Shown: piece after piece, positions 1 to 8,601 of the stretch
How the letters are laid out: each line of letters begins with the position of its first letter
Position numbering within the stretch: the first letter of the stretch is position 1
NCBI GenBank assembly: GCA_964528085.1
Contig: CAZGRE010000003.1
Location: forward strand, 1 to 57,733
Length of the DNA: 57,733 nucleotides
Direction: 5' to 3'
Origin: B2-G16 sp964528085
GTDB lineage: Bacteria > Bipolaricaulota > Bipolaricaulia > UBA7950 > UBA9294
Made by a program: the position numbers and the translations under genes
The notes under the pieces: generated by a model
Seen by the model: the letters and a program-made list of their open reading frames with translations, nothing else
Databases searched by the model: none
Told to the model about the DNA's origin: nothing

Positions 1-557
1 GATGATCGAGGGCGAGATCGCTTATCGCCCGGAAGAAGCTCCGAAACCGGCCGATCGTCGGTGACTCGACGAGGTCGCCGGTGTTGACGACGAATGCCGC
101 ATCCGGCTCGTCCCTTGCCATCGTATTGGCGACGAGCTCGTGGCGAAGCGGGAATGTCCGCGTGTCCCCGTAGACGAGGAAGGTGAACGATCCGTCCTCT
201 CCCGCCGTCGTGAAGCGGCCCACCCTGCTCTCATAGACAGCGTCCCCCTCGTAGACGACGAGCCGGTAGCGGTACTCCGTCCCCGGCCTCAGCCCGTCGA
301 TCCGGATCTCGCCGCTCCCCTTCACCGACGCGAGCGTGACTGTACCCTCCCACGAGCCGGTCGCATCGTAGTTGGAAGCGATCGCGTAGTCGACTTCACC
401 GTCAACCGGTCGCGACGTCTGCCAGGTTATAGCGATCGAATCCTCCCCGATCGCCCCGAGGATCGGCCCCCATACGAGAGGGGTTCCCTCCTCCTGGCCG
501 AGGGCGAGAGCGCATAGGAGGGCCACCAAGAACGCTACCAGGATGAATCTTCTCATC
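1..557 (-). CDS. Exported metallophosphoesterase with N-terminal fibronectin-like domain (partial)
   Basis: The first ~185 residues are present; the C-terminus lies beyond base 1. The start ATG at 557 follows AAAGGAGGG. A signal peptide (MRRFILVAFLVALLCALALG) is followed by a purple-acid-phosphatase-type N-terminal or fibronectin III fold (motif GLRPGTEYRYRLVVYEG), then the start of a calcineurin-like phosphoesterase domain with the metal-binding blocks VYGDTR and NTGDLVE. It is therefore probably an exported phosphomonoesterase or phosphodiesterase. It lies only 12 nt after the sugar ABC permease gene and looks like the last gene of that operon, which suggests it releases a phosphorylated or nucleotide-linked substrate for uptake. 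That role is inference; the family assignment rests on the visible motifs. Confidence 0.8.
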
Positions 558-569
558 GCGCACCCTCCT

Positions 570-1511
570 TTACTGATAATGGACGCGCTTCTGAGTGACC
601 ATCAGTTGGAAGAGCGTAAACACGAATATTATGCCGAACAGGACGACCGATGCCGCAGCCGCCCGGCCGTAGTGGGGGGTGCCGAAGAATCCTTGCCTCA
701 TGATATAGTATACTAATGTCTCTGCGCTTTTCAGTGGGCCTGGTCCGTTGAACAGGACGTATATCTCGGTGAACACCTTGAACGAACCGATAAGGGAGAT
801 CACCAGTACAAAAAATATTTGAGGTGTAAGAAGAGGAACGGTTATTTTGCGCCAGACTTGAAACCCGGATGCCCCATCGATTCGCGCCGCTTCGTAGTAC
901 ATCTTGTCGATGTTCTGAAGCCCCGCGAGGAGGATGATCGCCTCGTAGCCGACGTAGCGCCAGACGTTCATGATGATCACTGCCGGGAGGGCGAAGTGCG
1001 GGTCGTTCAGCCAGTTTATCATATTAATACCAAAAAAACCTAAAAAGTAGTTTAGTAAACCGTACTGCGGGTTATACATCAGTCTCCAGACCATGACCAT
1101 CGCCACCACCGGCGTGATGTAGGCGAGGTAATACGAGGTCCGGGCGAAGGAGAGGAGTTTTAATGGCTTGTTCAGCAGGCTGGCGACGAGGAGGGCGAGG
1201 AAGAGCGTCACCGGGACGTTTATGCCGACGAAGTAGAACGTGTGCCATACCGCTCTCCAGAAGTACTTGTCATTAAACAAGTACTTGTAATGCCCGAGGC
1301 CGATGAATACACCCGGCGGGCTGGTGAACGACCACTTATAGAGGCTTATGCGAAATGCCGAGAAGAAGGGATAAAAGACGAATACGCTCAGGATAACAAG
1401 TGATGGAATTAAGTAGATATAAGCCCATAGTGTCTCATTCCAATAACTAGGGCTCTTCCACTCACTGGGGAGCGAAATCCACCTTCTCTTTCCTGTTGCA
1501 ACCTTGGTCAC
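570..1511 (-). CDS. Sugar ABC transporter permease (MalF/UgpA type)
   Basis: This 313-residue inner-membrane protein has six predicted membrane segments and the EAA loop (YYEAARIDGASGFQVWRKITVPLL near residues 205-228) that docks the ATPase. It matches the CUT1 carbohydrate importer family. The start is GTG at 1511, preceded by AAGGA; a later start is possible. It follows the binding-protein gene after a 52-nt gap that holds a 12-bp hairpin. With the second permease at 2877-3728 it would form the channel heterodimer. No ATPase gene lies in the operon, so a shared MsiK/MalK-like ATPase elsewhere must energise it (inference). Confidence 0.92.
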   Translation of the reverse strand: MTKVATGKRRWISLPSEWKSPSYWNETLWAYIYLIPSLVILSVFVFYPFFSAFRISLYKWSFTSPPGVFIGLGHYKYLFNDKYFWRAVWHTFYFVGINVPVTLFLALLVASLLNKPLKLLSFARTSYYLAYITPVVAMVMVWRLMYNPQYGLLNYFLGFFGINMINWLNDPHFALPAVIIMNVWRYVGYEAIILLAGLQNIDKMYYEAARIDGASGFQVWRKITVPLLTPQIFFVLVISLIGSFKVFTEIYVLFNGPGPLKSAETLVYYIMRQGFFGTPHYGRAAAASVVLFGIIFVFTLFQLMVTQKRVHYQ

Positions 1512-1527
1512 TTGTGTCCTTAATGAG

Positions 1528-1555
1528 GGCGGTCCGGGGTCTCCCCCGGACCGCC
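1528..1555 (-). other. Perfect 12-bp stem-loop between binding-protein and permease genes
   Basis: GGCGGTCCGGGG at 1528-1539 and its exact complement at 1544-1555 enclose a 4-nt loop. It lies just 3' of the binding-protein stop codon in the minus-strand transcript. No T-run follows it, so it is not a classical terminator. Such stem-loops after malE-like genes are known to protect the upstream message from 3' exonucleases, giving more binding protein than permease. Confidence 0.7.
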
Positions 1556-1563
1556 TATCGTTC

Positions 1564-2781
1564 TTAGAGAAGATCCTGTATCTGAGCGGCAGCGTCGTCG
1601 AGTGCTTCCTGCGGCGTCGCCTCGCCGTACATAATCTCCTCGCACATCGTACTCAGGATGTCCCGCATGTCCCCGTAGTTCGGGTGAAGGATCTGCGAGA
1701 ATCCCTCCTTCATCTGTTCGGCCATTACGGCTGCATACGGCTTGGTTTCGACGTAGTCCTTCCAAATCTGGCTTTCGTAGCCCGAGTAGGTGACGGGCAT
1801 ATAGCCAGACTCGGATGCCCAGTACGCTGTGTTATCCCCTTGGAGTAGGAACTTGACAAACTCAACGGCTGCGTCGAGCTCTGCCTGGGGATGATCCTTG
1901 AAGATCCCGATGTTCGTCCCCTGGATCGCCGACTTCTGGTTCACAGGGCCCATCGGAACACGCGCTACGCCGATCGTCAGACCGGCCGCCGTAGCCTCCT
2001 TGTTCCAGTAGTAGTAGCCGGCCGAGGTGTCGATCGCCATCGCGATCTCTGTGATGTGGTTGTTTAAGTACTCGTTGGTGATGACCGAATAAGGAGCGAG
2101 GCTGGCGTAGAACTGGGCGGCTTCGAGTCCCTGTTCGTTGTTCAACGTCACCTCAGTCCAGTCGTCGTTCAGGATCGAGCCGCCGGCCTGGGTTAGGAGG
2201 ACGAGGAACTGCTCCGGGTTCGCCCCTGGACGGAACCCCGTTCCATATCGGTCGATATTTCCGTCACCGTCAGTGTCGACTGTCAACTCCTTTGCGAGGT
2301 TGAAGTACTCCTCCCACGTCGTCGGCGGCTCAGGGACGAGCTCCTTTACGTAGTAGAAGACCATGATCGACTTATTGAACGGTACAGTCAGCAGCTGGCC
2401 ATGGTAGTAGCACGTCGAGAGGAGGCCTGGGAGGATGTCGGCCTTCTCCTCGTCGGTCAGATAATCGCCAAGTGGGAGGAGAGCATCGGCGATCGGTGGG
2501 ATCCAGTTCTCGTAGAAGATCGTCATCGTCGGGGTTTCGCCGGCGACGACCGAGTTGTTGATCTTCTGCTGAAGCGCGCCGTAGCTCCCCTGGTACACCC
2601 ACTCTACCGTGATGTTCGGGTGTGTCTCGTGGAACTTATCCGCCAGATACTGAAGCGCGTCGTTGTGTCGTTCGCTGAACCTATGCCAGAAGGTTATCGT
2701 GATCGGTTCCTCGGCGATGGCCAGGATACCGAAGAGGACAGCACCGATTATGGTCAAGGCAAGTAAAACCCGCAGTTTCAT
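1564..2781 (-). CDS. Extracellular sugar-binding protein of ABC transporter
   Basis: This 405-residue protein starts at ATG 2781 behind AGGAGGT; an upstream in-frame extension to 2835 lacks such a site. The N-terminus MKLRVLLALTIIGAVLFGILAIAEE is a signal peptide. The body has family-1 solute-binding features: ITFWHRFSERH near the start, a WYGDTYL-like central region, and a C-terminal tail with GEATPQEALDDAAAQIQDLL that is typical of CUT1 binding proteins. A calcium-like segment DTDGDGNIDRYG occurs near residue 165. It should capture an oligosaccharide or glycerophosphodiester outside the membrane for the flanking permeases. The substrate cannot be read from sequence. Confidence 0.93.
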   Translation of the reverse strand: MKLRVLLALTIIGAVLFGILAIAEEPITITFWHRFSERHNDALQYLADKFHETHPNITVEWVYQGSYGALQQKINNSVVAGETPTMTIFYENWIPPIADALLPLGDYLTDEEKADILPGLLSTCYYHGQLLTVPFNKSIMVFYYVKELVPEPPTTWEEYFNLAKELTVDTDGDGNIDRYGTGFRPGANPEQFLVLLTQAGGSILNDDWTEVTLNNEQGLEAAQFYASLAPYSVITNEYLNNHITEIAMAIDTSAGYYYWNKEATAAGLTIGVARVPMGPVNQKSAIQGTNIGIFKDHPQAELDAAVEFVKFLLQGDNTAYWASESGYMPVTYSGYESQIWKDYVETKPYAAVMAEQMKEGFSQILHPNYGDMRDILSTMCEEIMYGEATPQEALDDAAAQIQDLL

Positions 2782-2876
2782 ATTTGACCTCCTGTTTGTA
2801 TTAAGTCTCTCTTCCCCTCCGTCTTCTTTCACCACGGTTCCCTCCGATCAGATCACCTCCTTGTCGCTTCTGGTGT

Positions 2877-3728
2877 TCATTTGATCCCCGTCCGTGCGAT
2901 CCCCTGGATGAACTGCTTCTGGGTGAAGAAGAAGAGGATCAGCGTTGGAAGGATGGCGAGGACCGATGCCGCCATTAGCAGCTCGTACGCCGTTCCGATC
3001 TCGCTCGAGAAGACCTGCAATCCGACCGGAACGGTCCGCATCTCCGGCCGGTTGGTCATGATCAGAACCCAGAGGAATGCGTTCCAGCTCCCGAGGAACT
3101 TGAACAGGGCGACGGTGAATATCGCCGGCCGCGATAGGGGGACGACGATCGTGAACAGGAACCGGAATCTCGAGCAGCCGTCGATCCGGGCCGCGTCTTG
3201 GAGCTCATCCGGGATCGAGCGGAAGAACTGGCGCAGAAGGAAGATTCCGAATACCGAGACGAGCCACGGGATGATCAGCGCCTCGTAGTGGTCGAGCCAA
3301 CCGAGCCGCGCTATCGTCACGTAGTTCGGCAGGAGGAGCATCTCGCCGGGGATCATCAACGTTCCGAGGAGGGCGGCGAACAGGACGTTCTTCCCGAAGA
3401 AACGCATCTTGGCGAACGCGTATGCGGCGAGGATGGTGGTGAACACCTCTCCGATCGTCGTCGTAATGGCGATGAAGAAACTATTGAAGAAGTAGCGGCC
3501 GAACGGGGCTGCGTTCCACGCCTTCACGTAGTTGATCCACTGCCACTTTGAGGGAATCCACACCGGCGGGATGCGGAGCGTCTCAAGCTCCGTCTTGAAC
3601 GATGTGGTGAGCATCCAGAAGAACGGGAGGAGCATGATCGCCGCTCCGCCGAAGAGGAGGAGGTAAAGGATCATCCGGTAGATTCGCTGCTGCAGGATGT
3701 ACCTGTTTGCAAGGTCGCCCGAGTCCAA
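2877..3728 (-). CDS. Sugar ABC transporter permease (MalG/UgpE type)
   Basis: This 283-residue membrane protein carries six segments and the EAA loop (DELQDAARIDGCSRFRFLFTIVVPL near residues 190-215). The translated start is TTG at 3728, preceded by GGAGGGGAG at suitable spacing; no ATG or GTG fits better. It is the first gene of the minus-strand operon (this gene, binding protein, MalF-type permease, metallophosphatase). Having the MalG-type gene first is an unusual order. A good sigma-70 promoter lies directly upstream at 3758-3786. Confidence 0.92.
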   Translation of the reverse strand: MDSGDLANRYILQQRIYRMILYLLLFGGAAIMLLPFFWMLTTSFKTELETLRIPPVWIPSKWQWINYVKAWNAAPFGRYFFNSFFIAITTTIGEVFTTILAAYAFAKMRFFGKNVLFAALLGTLMIPGEMLLLPNYVTIARLGWLDHYEALIIPWLVSVFGIFLLRQFFRSIPDELQDAARIDGCSRFRFLFTIVVPLSRPAIFTVALFKFLGSWNAFLWVLIMTNRPEMRTVPVGLQVFSSEIGTAYELLMAASVLAILPTLILFFFTQKQFIQGIARTGIK

Positions 3729-3757
3729 GCGCTCCCCTCCCCCATCAAGCTTCTCCC

Positions 3758-3786
3758 AGTATAGCCGGGCTACCCGGCTCGGACAA
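3758..3786 (-). promoter_or_regulatory. Sigma-70 promoter of the sugar ABC operon with embedded inverted repeat
   Basis: On the minus strand TTGTCC (3781-3786), a 17-bp spacer and TATACT (3758-3763) form a good promoter. The spacer contains the perfect inverted repeat GCCGGG-CTA-CCCGGC (3764-3778), placed where a repressor would block RNA polymerase. The operator role is inferred. Confidence 0.7.
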
Positions 3787-3817
3787 CGGCCGGTTCGGGT
3801 AGAATCGGTCCTCGCCG

Positions 3818-4687
3818 ATGAAGATATCAGAACGGATCGTCTCTCGATTCATCCTCGTCCTCGCCGCCGTCATCTGGGGGTTCGCATTCGTCGCCCAGCG
3901 GGAGGGGATGAAGGACGTCGGGCCGTTCCTGTTCAACGCCGTCCGATTCGCCCTCGGGGGGATTACGCTCCTTCCCTTCCTCCTCCGGCGGAAGACGCGG
4001 CGATCGGTTGGAAAGGGGGTTGTTCTCGGGTATATCGCCGCCGGGGTCGTCCTGTTCGCTGCCGCCTCCCTGCAGCAAAGTGGGATCGTTTACACGACGG
4101 CGGGAAAGGCGGGGTTCATCACCGGGCTGTATCTTGTGATCATACCGTTGATCGGCCTTCTCTTGGGGAAGCGCGCCCGTTTGACGAGTTGGTTCGCGGT
4201 CATCATCGCCACAGGCGGGCTCTATCTCCTCACCGTGAGGGGGGTGGGGCGGATCGGGATCGGCGACCTCCTCGTCCTCGCCAGCGCGTTTGGTTGGGCG
4301 GCGCACGTCCACATCGTCGGGTGGCTCGCCCGTAGGGCCGATCCGATCGTCATCGCCGCTTCCCAGTTTGCCATCTGCGCTGCGCTCAGCCTGACGGTCG
4401 CCGTCTTCGTCGAGCCGATCACGCTCGCGGGACTGCATCGGGCGTGGCTGCCGATCGCCTACGCCGGGATCCTCTCCACCGCCGGGGCGTACACCCTGCA
4501 GGTGATCGGGCAGCGGCGGGTCGAACCGGCGGAGGCCGGGGTGATCATGAGCCTCGAGACGGTCTTCGCCGCCCTCGGCGGCTGGCTTATCTTAGGCGAG
4601 TCGATGACCTTACGGATGCTCCTCGGAAGCGGTCTGATGCTCCTCGGGATGCTCCTCTCCCAGACGAGGCCGGATGATTCCGGTTAA
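3818..4687 (+). CDS. EamA/DMT family permease
   Basis: This 289-residue protein has ten hydrophobic segments arranged as two EamA repeats, with the typical N-terminal ILVLAAVIWGFAFVAQREGM and the second-repeat motif GWLILGESMTLRMLLGSGLMLLGM. The family exports or imports amino acids, nucleotide sugars or other metabolites; the substrate is unknown. It is monocistronic, divergent from the sugar operon, and its stop codon shares four bases with the convergent exporter gene. A TAGAAT box at 3800-3805 implies a very short leader without a Shine-Dalgarno sequence. Confidence 0.88.
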   Translation: MKISERIVSRFILVLAAVIWGFAFVAQREGMKDVGPFLFNAVRFALGGITLLPFLLRRKTRRSVGKGVVLGYIAAGVVLFAAASLQQSGIVYTTAGKAGFITGLYLVIIPLIGLLLGKRARLTSWFAVIIATGGLYLLTVRGVGRIGIGDLLVLASAFGWAAHVHIVGWLARRADPIVIAASQFAICAALSLTVAVFVEPITLAGLHRAWLPIAYAGILSTAGAYTLQVIGQRRVEPAEAGVIMSLETVFAALGGWLILGESMTLRMLLGSGLMLLGMLLSQTRPDDSG

Positions 4688-6756
4688 GCCCCGTCCGGAT
4701 CCGCTGCGACCTCGACGAACTGGAGGCGATGGAGGGCGGCGTACAGGCCGTCGCGGGCGAGGAGCTCTGAGTGCGTCCCCTCCTCCACTACCCTCCCCTT
4801 GTGCAGGACGATGATCTTGTCCGCCTCGCGGATGGTAGACAGCCGATGGGCGATGACGATCGACGTGCGGTTCTCCATGATCTTTGTGAGGGAGCGCTGG
4901 ATCAGGCTCTCGGTCTGCGAATCGATGCTCGCCGTCGCCTCGTCGAGGACGAGGATCTGCGGCTTGAACGCCACGGCGCGGGCGAACGAGAGGAGCTGCC
5001 TCTCCCCGACGGATAGGGTGACCCCCCGCTCCTTCACCTCGGTCGAGTAGCCGTCCGGTAGCGACTCCACGAAGTCGGCGTTGGCGAACCGTGCCGCTTC
5101 TATCGCCTCCTCATCCGGTATCTCCTTGCGGAGCCGGATGTTGTCCATGATGTCCCCTGAGAAGAGGAAGACGTCCTGGAGGACGACGGCCATCTGCGAG
5201 CGGAGGAAGGAGAGGTCGAGCCGCTCGATCGGGACCCCGTCAAGGAGGATCTCTCCCTTTTGGATCGGATACATCCGCAGTAGCAGCCGGATGATCGTCG
5301 TCTTCCCCGAACCGGTTGGCCCGACGATCGCCACCCGCTCCCCAGGTTCGACGGTGAACGAGACGTCCTTCAGGATCCATTCCTCGTCGTTGTACGCGAA
5401 CCAGACGTTCCGGAACTCGATCCTCCCTGAGAGGTCCTCGATCCTCTCCCCCCCGCCGCGGTCCTCCTCCGGTTCGTCGAGCAGGATGAAGATCCGCTCG
5501 GCAGCCGCCATCGCCCCCTGGAGGACGTTGTACCCCTGGGAGAGTTCGAGGATCGGCTCGAACAGCATCCGCACGTATTGAATGAACGCGGTCAGCGAAC
5601 CGAGGGAGAGGGTCCCGCGCAGGACGTTCAACCCTCCGTACCAGATGACGATCGCCACGGCGAATGAGCTCAGAAAGCTCATCAGCGGCCGGAAGACGGC
5701 GAAGGTGAGGAGCTGGCGCATGCTCGCCTTGTACTTGTCGACGTTGATCTTGGCGAACCGCTCGTTCGCCTTCATCTCCTGGACGAACAGCTGGATGATC
5801 GGCATCCCGGAGATCGACTCCTGCAAATACGCGTTCAGCCGGGCGATCTGGCGGCGGACCTCGCGGTAGGCGGCGCGGGCGCGGCGGCGGAACTCGAACG
5901 CGGCGATCACGATCAGCGGGAAGAGGGCGAGGATGATCAGGGCGACCCGCCATTCGAGATGGAACATGATCCCGAGGACAGCGACGATCAGAAACGCGTC
6001 CCGAAACAGGTTAACGAGCATCGAGGTGAACATCTCGTTGATCGCGGCGACGTCGTTCGTCACCCGGGTGACGAGCCTCCCCACCGGGGCGCGATCGAAG
6101 TAGGAGAGCGGGAGGCGGAGGACGTGGCCGAATATCTCCCGCCGCATGTCGTACATCACCCTCTGCCCGGTCAGCTGAAGGAGGTAGACCTGACTGACGC
6201 TGAATAGGAACCGGACGAGGAGGGCGATCGCGAACAGGAGCGAAAGCCTGAGCAGCCCGGCGACCGCCCCGCCCCGGAGCGAGATCGTCTCCGCTGGGGA
6301 GAGGAGGCGGACGGCCGACTCATCGGCTAGATATCCGCCCGGAACCTGTGTGAACAGGTCCGGATGCTTCAATGGAATCCCTTCCTCCTCGCTCCCTTCC
6401 GGGACGAACAGGTAGCGGGTCGGGGAGAGGGCCCCGGTTTCCTCCCATTCGCTCCGAAGGGATGCCGATATGAAGGGGACCTTGACCAGGTAACGCCCGT
6501 CGCCGAGGTCGATCGGCGCGCCGGTTGCGGGGAGCGACTCGAGCTCGACGATCGCCCACGGGAGGGTGAGGAATCGATCGATCGCGATCTTGCTGATGTA
6601 AGGGAGGGCAGTCTGGATCCCAGTAAGGACGAGGATCAATACGACGCAGACGGAGAAGAGCCGCCAATACGGGGTGAGGAACCGGACAAGCCGGCGCATC
6701 AGCCGGAGGTCGAACGCCTTCCCAGTTATCTCATCGTCGTGGGGGGTGTGATCCAT
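4684..6756 (-). CDS. Heterodimeric ABC exporter subunit with consensus ATPase site and ectodomain insertion
   Basis: This 690-residue half-transporter has a six-helix membrane domain followed by an ATPase domain: Walker A GPTGSGKTT (residues 479-487), signature LSVGERQ (581-587) and Walker B ILVLDEATASID with catalytic Glu606. The signature deviates from LSGGQ. Residues ~65-165 form a roughly 100-residue predicted extracytoplasmic insertion between membrane helices 1 and 2, which makes the protein longer than the usual ~590. It overlaps the upstream partner gene by 26 bp. Together they resemble Thermotoga TM287/TM288, a multidrug or lipid exporter with one degenerate ATP site. Confidence 0.93.
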   Translation of the reverse strand: MDHTPHDDEITGKAFDLRLMRRLVRFLTPYWRLFSVCVVLILVLTGIQTALPYISKIAIDRFLTLPWAIVELESLPATGAPIDLGDGRYLVKVPFISASLRSEWEETGALSPTRYLFVPEGSEEEGIPLKHPDLFTQVPGGYLADESAVRLLSPAETISLRGGAVAGLLRLSLLFAIALLVRFLFSVSQVYLLQLTGQRVMYDMRREIFGHVLRLPLSYFDRAPVGRLVTRVTNDVAAINEMFTSMLVNLFRDAFLIVAVLGIMFHLEWRVALIILALFPLIVIAAFEFRRRARAAYREVRRQIARLNAYLQESISGMPIIQLFVQEMKANERFAKINVDKYKASMRQLLTFAVFRPLMSFLSSFAVAIVIWYGGLNVLRGTLSLGSLTAFIQYVRMLFEPILELSQGYNVLQGAMAAAERIFILLDEPEEDRGGGERIEDLSGRIEFRNVWFAYNDEEWILKDVSFTVEPGERVAIVGPTGSGKTTIIRLLLRMYPIQKGEILLDGVPIERLDLSFLRSQMAVVLQDVFLFSGDIMDNIRLRKEIPDEEAIEAARFANADFVESLPDGYSTEVKERGVTLSVGERQLLSFARAVAFKPQILVLDEATASIDSQTESLIQRSLTKIMENRTSIVIAHRLSTIREADKIIVLHKGRVVEEGTHSELLARDGLYAALHRLQFVEVAADPDGA

Positions 6757-8500
6757 CGTTCACCTCCTTCTCCGCTTGCTGGAGGTCCCAGATCCGCTTG
6801 TATATCCCGGCATGGGCGAGTAGCTGCGCGTGGGTCCCCGACTCGACGATCCTCCCCTTGTCGAGGACGATGATCCTCTCTGCGTGCATCACCGCCGACA
6901 GTCGATGGGCGATGACGATCGATGTCCGGCCGTGGAAGAACTCGCGCAGGCTGTTGAGAATGAACGCCTCCCGTTCGGCGTCGACGGCGGAGAGGGGGTC
7001 GTCGAATATCAGGATTTCGGGTGAGAGGAGGAGGGCGCGGGCGATCGCCACGCGCTGCTTCTGACCGCCGGAGAGGGAGATCCCCCGCTCCCCGACCTTC
7101 GTCTCGTATCCGTCGGGGAACTCTTCGATCTCGTTGTGGATCCCGGCCCGGCGAGCGGCCGCCTCCACCTCCTCGTCGCTTGCATCCGGATTCCCGAACG
7201 CGATGTTCTCTCGGATCGTCGCGGAGAAGAGGAACGGATCCTGGGGGACGAACCCGATCATCCGGCGGAGCTCCTTCAGGGAAATCTCGCGCACATCTGT
7301 CCCTCCGACGAACACACTCCCCGGCGGCGGGTCGAACACCCGCGGGATCAGCCGGGCGAGGGTGCTCTTCCCCGCTCCGGTCAGCCCGACCACCCCGACG
7401 GTCGTCCCCTCCTCGATCTCGAGGTCGATCCCCTGCAGCGCCGGGGTGTCGCTCGCCGCAGCCGGGTAGCTGAACGTCAGGTTCCGGATCTCGATCCTCG
7501 CCCCGTTCGCCGGCTTCGGTGAACGGGGGTCGGCGATCGCCGGGGCGACCGACAGGAGCCGGTTGATCCGGACGAGGGATGCGCTACCCCGTTGGATGAT
7601 GTTCACCGCCCATCCGAGCGAGATCATTGGCCAGATCAGCATCGAAAGATACTGGGTGAATGCCACGAAGTCCCCGAGGGTTATCGAGCTTCGGATTACG
7701 CTCACCCCGCCGACCCAGAGGACGATCGCCAGGGTCGCTCCGGAGAGGAGGCCGATCAGCGGGTCGAACAGGCCCCAGACGCGTACGAGGGCCATGTTCT
7801 TCCCCACGAACGAGAGGTTGGTCCGGTCGAAGTCCCGTTCCGTTCCCTCCTCCTGCACGAACGACTTGATGACCCTGATCCCGGCGACGTTCTCCCGCAC
7901 CTTCTCCATCAGGTGGGAGAACCCCTCCTGGACGACCTCGAACCGGCGGTGGATCACCCTCCCGAAGCCGAGCATGAATAGGGTCAGTATCGGGAGGGGG
8001 ATGATCGTGTACAGGGTCAGGCGCGGGTCGATTGTGAGCATGATCCCGATCGCGACGGGGATCATGAACAGCGGATCGGCGATCGTGATCACCCCGAACC
8101 CGCAGGCCCGGCTGACCGCGTCGATGTCGTTCGTCGCATGCGCCATCAGATCACCGGTCTTGTGCTCGTGGTAGAACGATGCCGGGAGGAGGAGGAAGTG
8201 CCGATACAGCTTCTCGCGGAGGTCGCGTTCGATCAGCCGTGCGCTCCCGATCAGGAAATACCGCCACAGGAAGCGGAATCCCATCACGACGAGGGCGAGG
8301 GCGACGATGTACAGGCCGCTCCGTAAGAGATCCCCCTCCCCGCGCGCGAGCCGGTCGATCGCATCCCTGATCACGAGCGGCACCAGGAGCCCGGCTCCGT
8401 CCACGACGAGTAGGGAGAGGAACCCGGCCAGGATGCGTCCGCGGTACCGCCAGAGCCAACTCCTCAGCCGATCCATCGGAGCGTGATGGTAACCGATCAC
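6731..8500 (-). CDS. Heterodimeric ABC exporter subunit with degenerate ATPase site
   Basis: This 589-residue partner has six membrane helices, Walker A GLTGAGKST (residues 372-380), a consensus signature LSGGQKQR (476-483) and Walker B ILIFDDPLSAVD, where the catalytic Glu is Asp501. It therefore contributes the non-hydrolysing Walker site, while its good signature completes the active site of the 690-residue subunit. This is the known asymmetry of TM287/TM288-type exporters. The longest reading frame starts at GTG 8500; ATG 8476 is equally possible and neither has a clear Shine-Dalgarno sequence. A TACCAT box lies 9 nt before ATG 8476, so a nearly leaderless mRNA is possible. Confidence 0.92.
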   Translation of the reverse strand: MIGYHHAPMDRLRSWLWRYRGRILAGFLSLLVVDGAGLLVPLVIRDAIDRLARGEGDLLRSGLYIVALALVVMGFRFLWRYFLIGSARLIERDLREKLYRHFLLLPASFYHEHKTGDLMAHATNDIDAVSRACGFGVITIADPLFMIPVAIGIMLTIDPRLTLYTIIPLPILTLFMLGFGRVIHRRFEVVQEGFSHLMEKVRENVAGIRVIKSFVQEEGTERDFDRTNLSFVGKNMALVRVWGLFDPLIGLLSGATLAIVLWVGGVSVIRSSITLGDFVAFTQYLSMLIWPMISLGWAVNIIQRGSASLVRINRLLSVAPAIADPRSPKPANGARIEIRNLTFSYPAAASDTPALQGIDLEIEEGTTVGVVGLTGAGKSTLARLIPRVFDPPPGSVFVGGTDVREISLKELRRMIGFVPQDPFLFSATIRENIAFGNPDASDEEVEAAARRAGIHNEIEEFPDGYETKVGERGISLSGGQKQRVAIARALLLSPEILIFDDPLSAVDAEREAFILNSLREFFHGRTSIVIAHRLSAVMHAERIIVLDKGRIVESGTHAQLLAHAGIYKRIWDLQQAEKEVNDGSHPPRR

Positions 8501-8536
8501 TTATGATGACGAAAGGGAACGGGGTTTGGAGGATCG

Positions 8537-8565
8537 TTGGTCGGATATCATCGGGTTGCTATAAT
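8537..8565 (+). promoter_or_regulatory. Extended -10 sigma-70 promoter of NitT/TauT-type ABC operon
   Basis: TTGGTC (8537-8542), a 17-bp spacer and TATAAT (8560-8565) preceded by TGC (extended -10) lie 36 bp before the binding-protein start. No riboswitch-like structure fits in the short leader. Confidence 0.75.
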
Positions 8566-8601
8566 CTTCAACCATCCCTAACCGACTGAGGGGGAAGATC
8601 G

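Noticed and set aside
8566..8601. TPP or other riboswitch before the NMT1-like binding protein
   Set aside because: The leader from the 8560 -10 box is only about 30 nt, too short for a riboswitch, and no THI box is visible.
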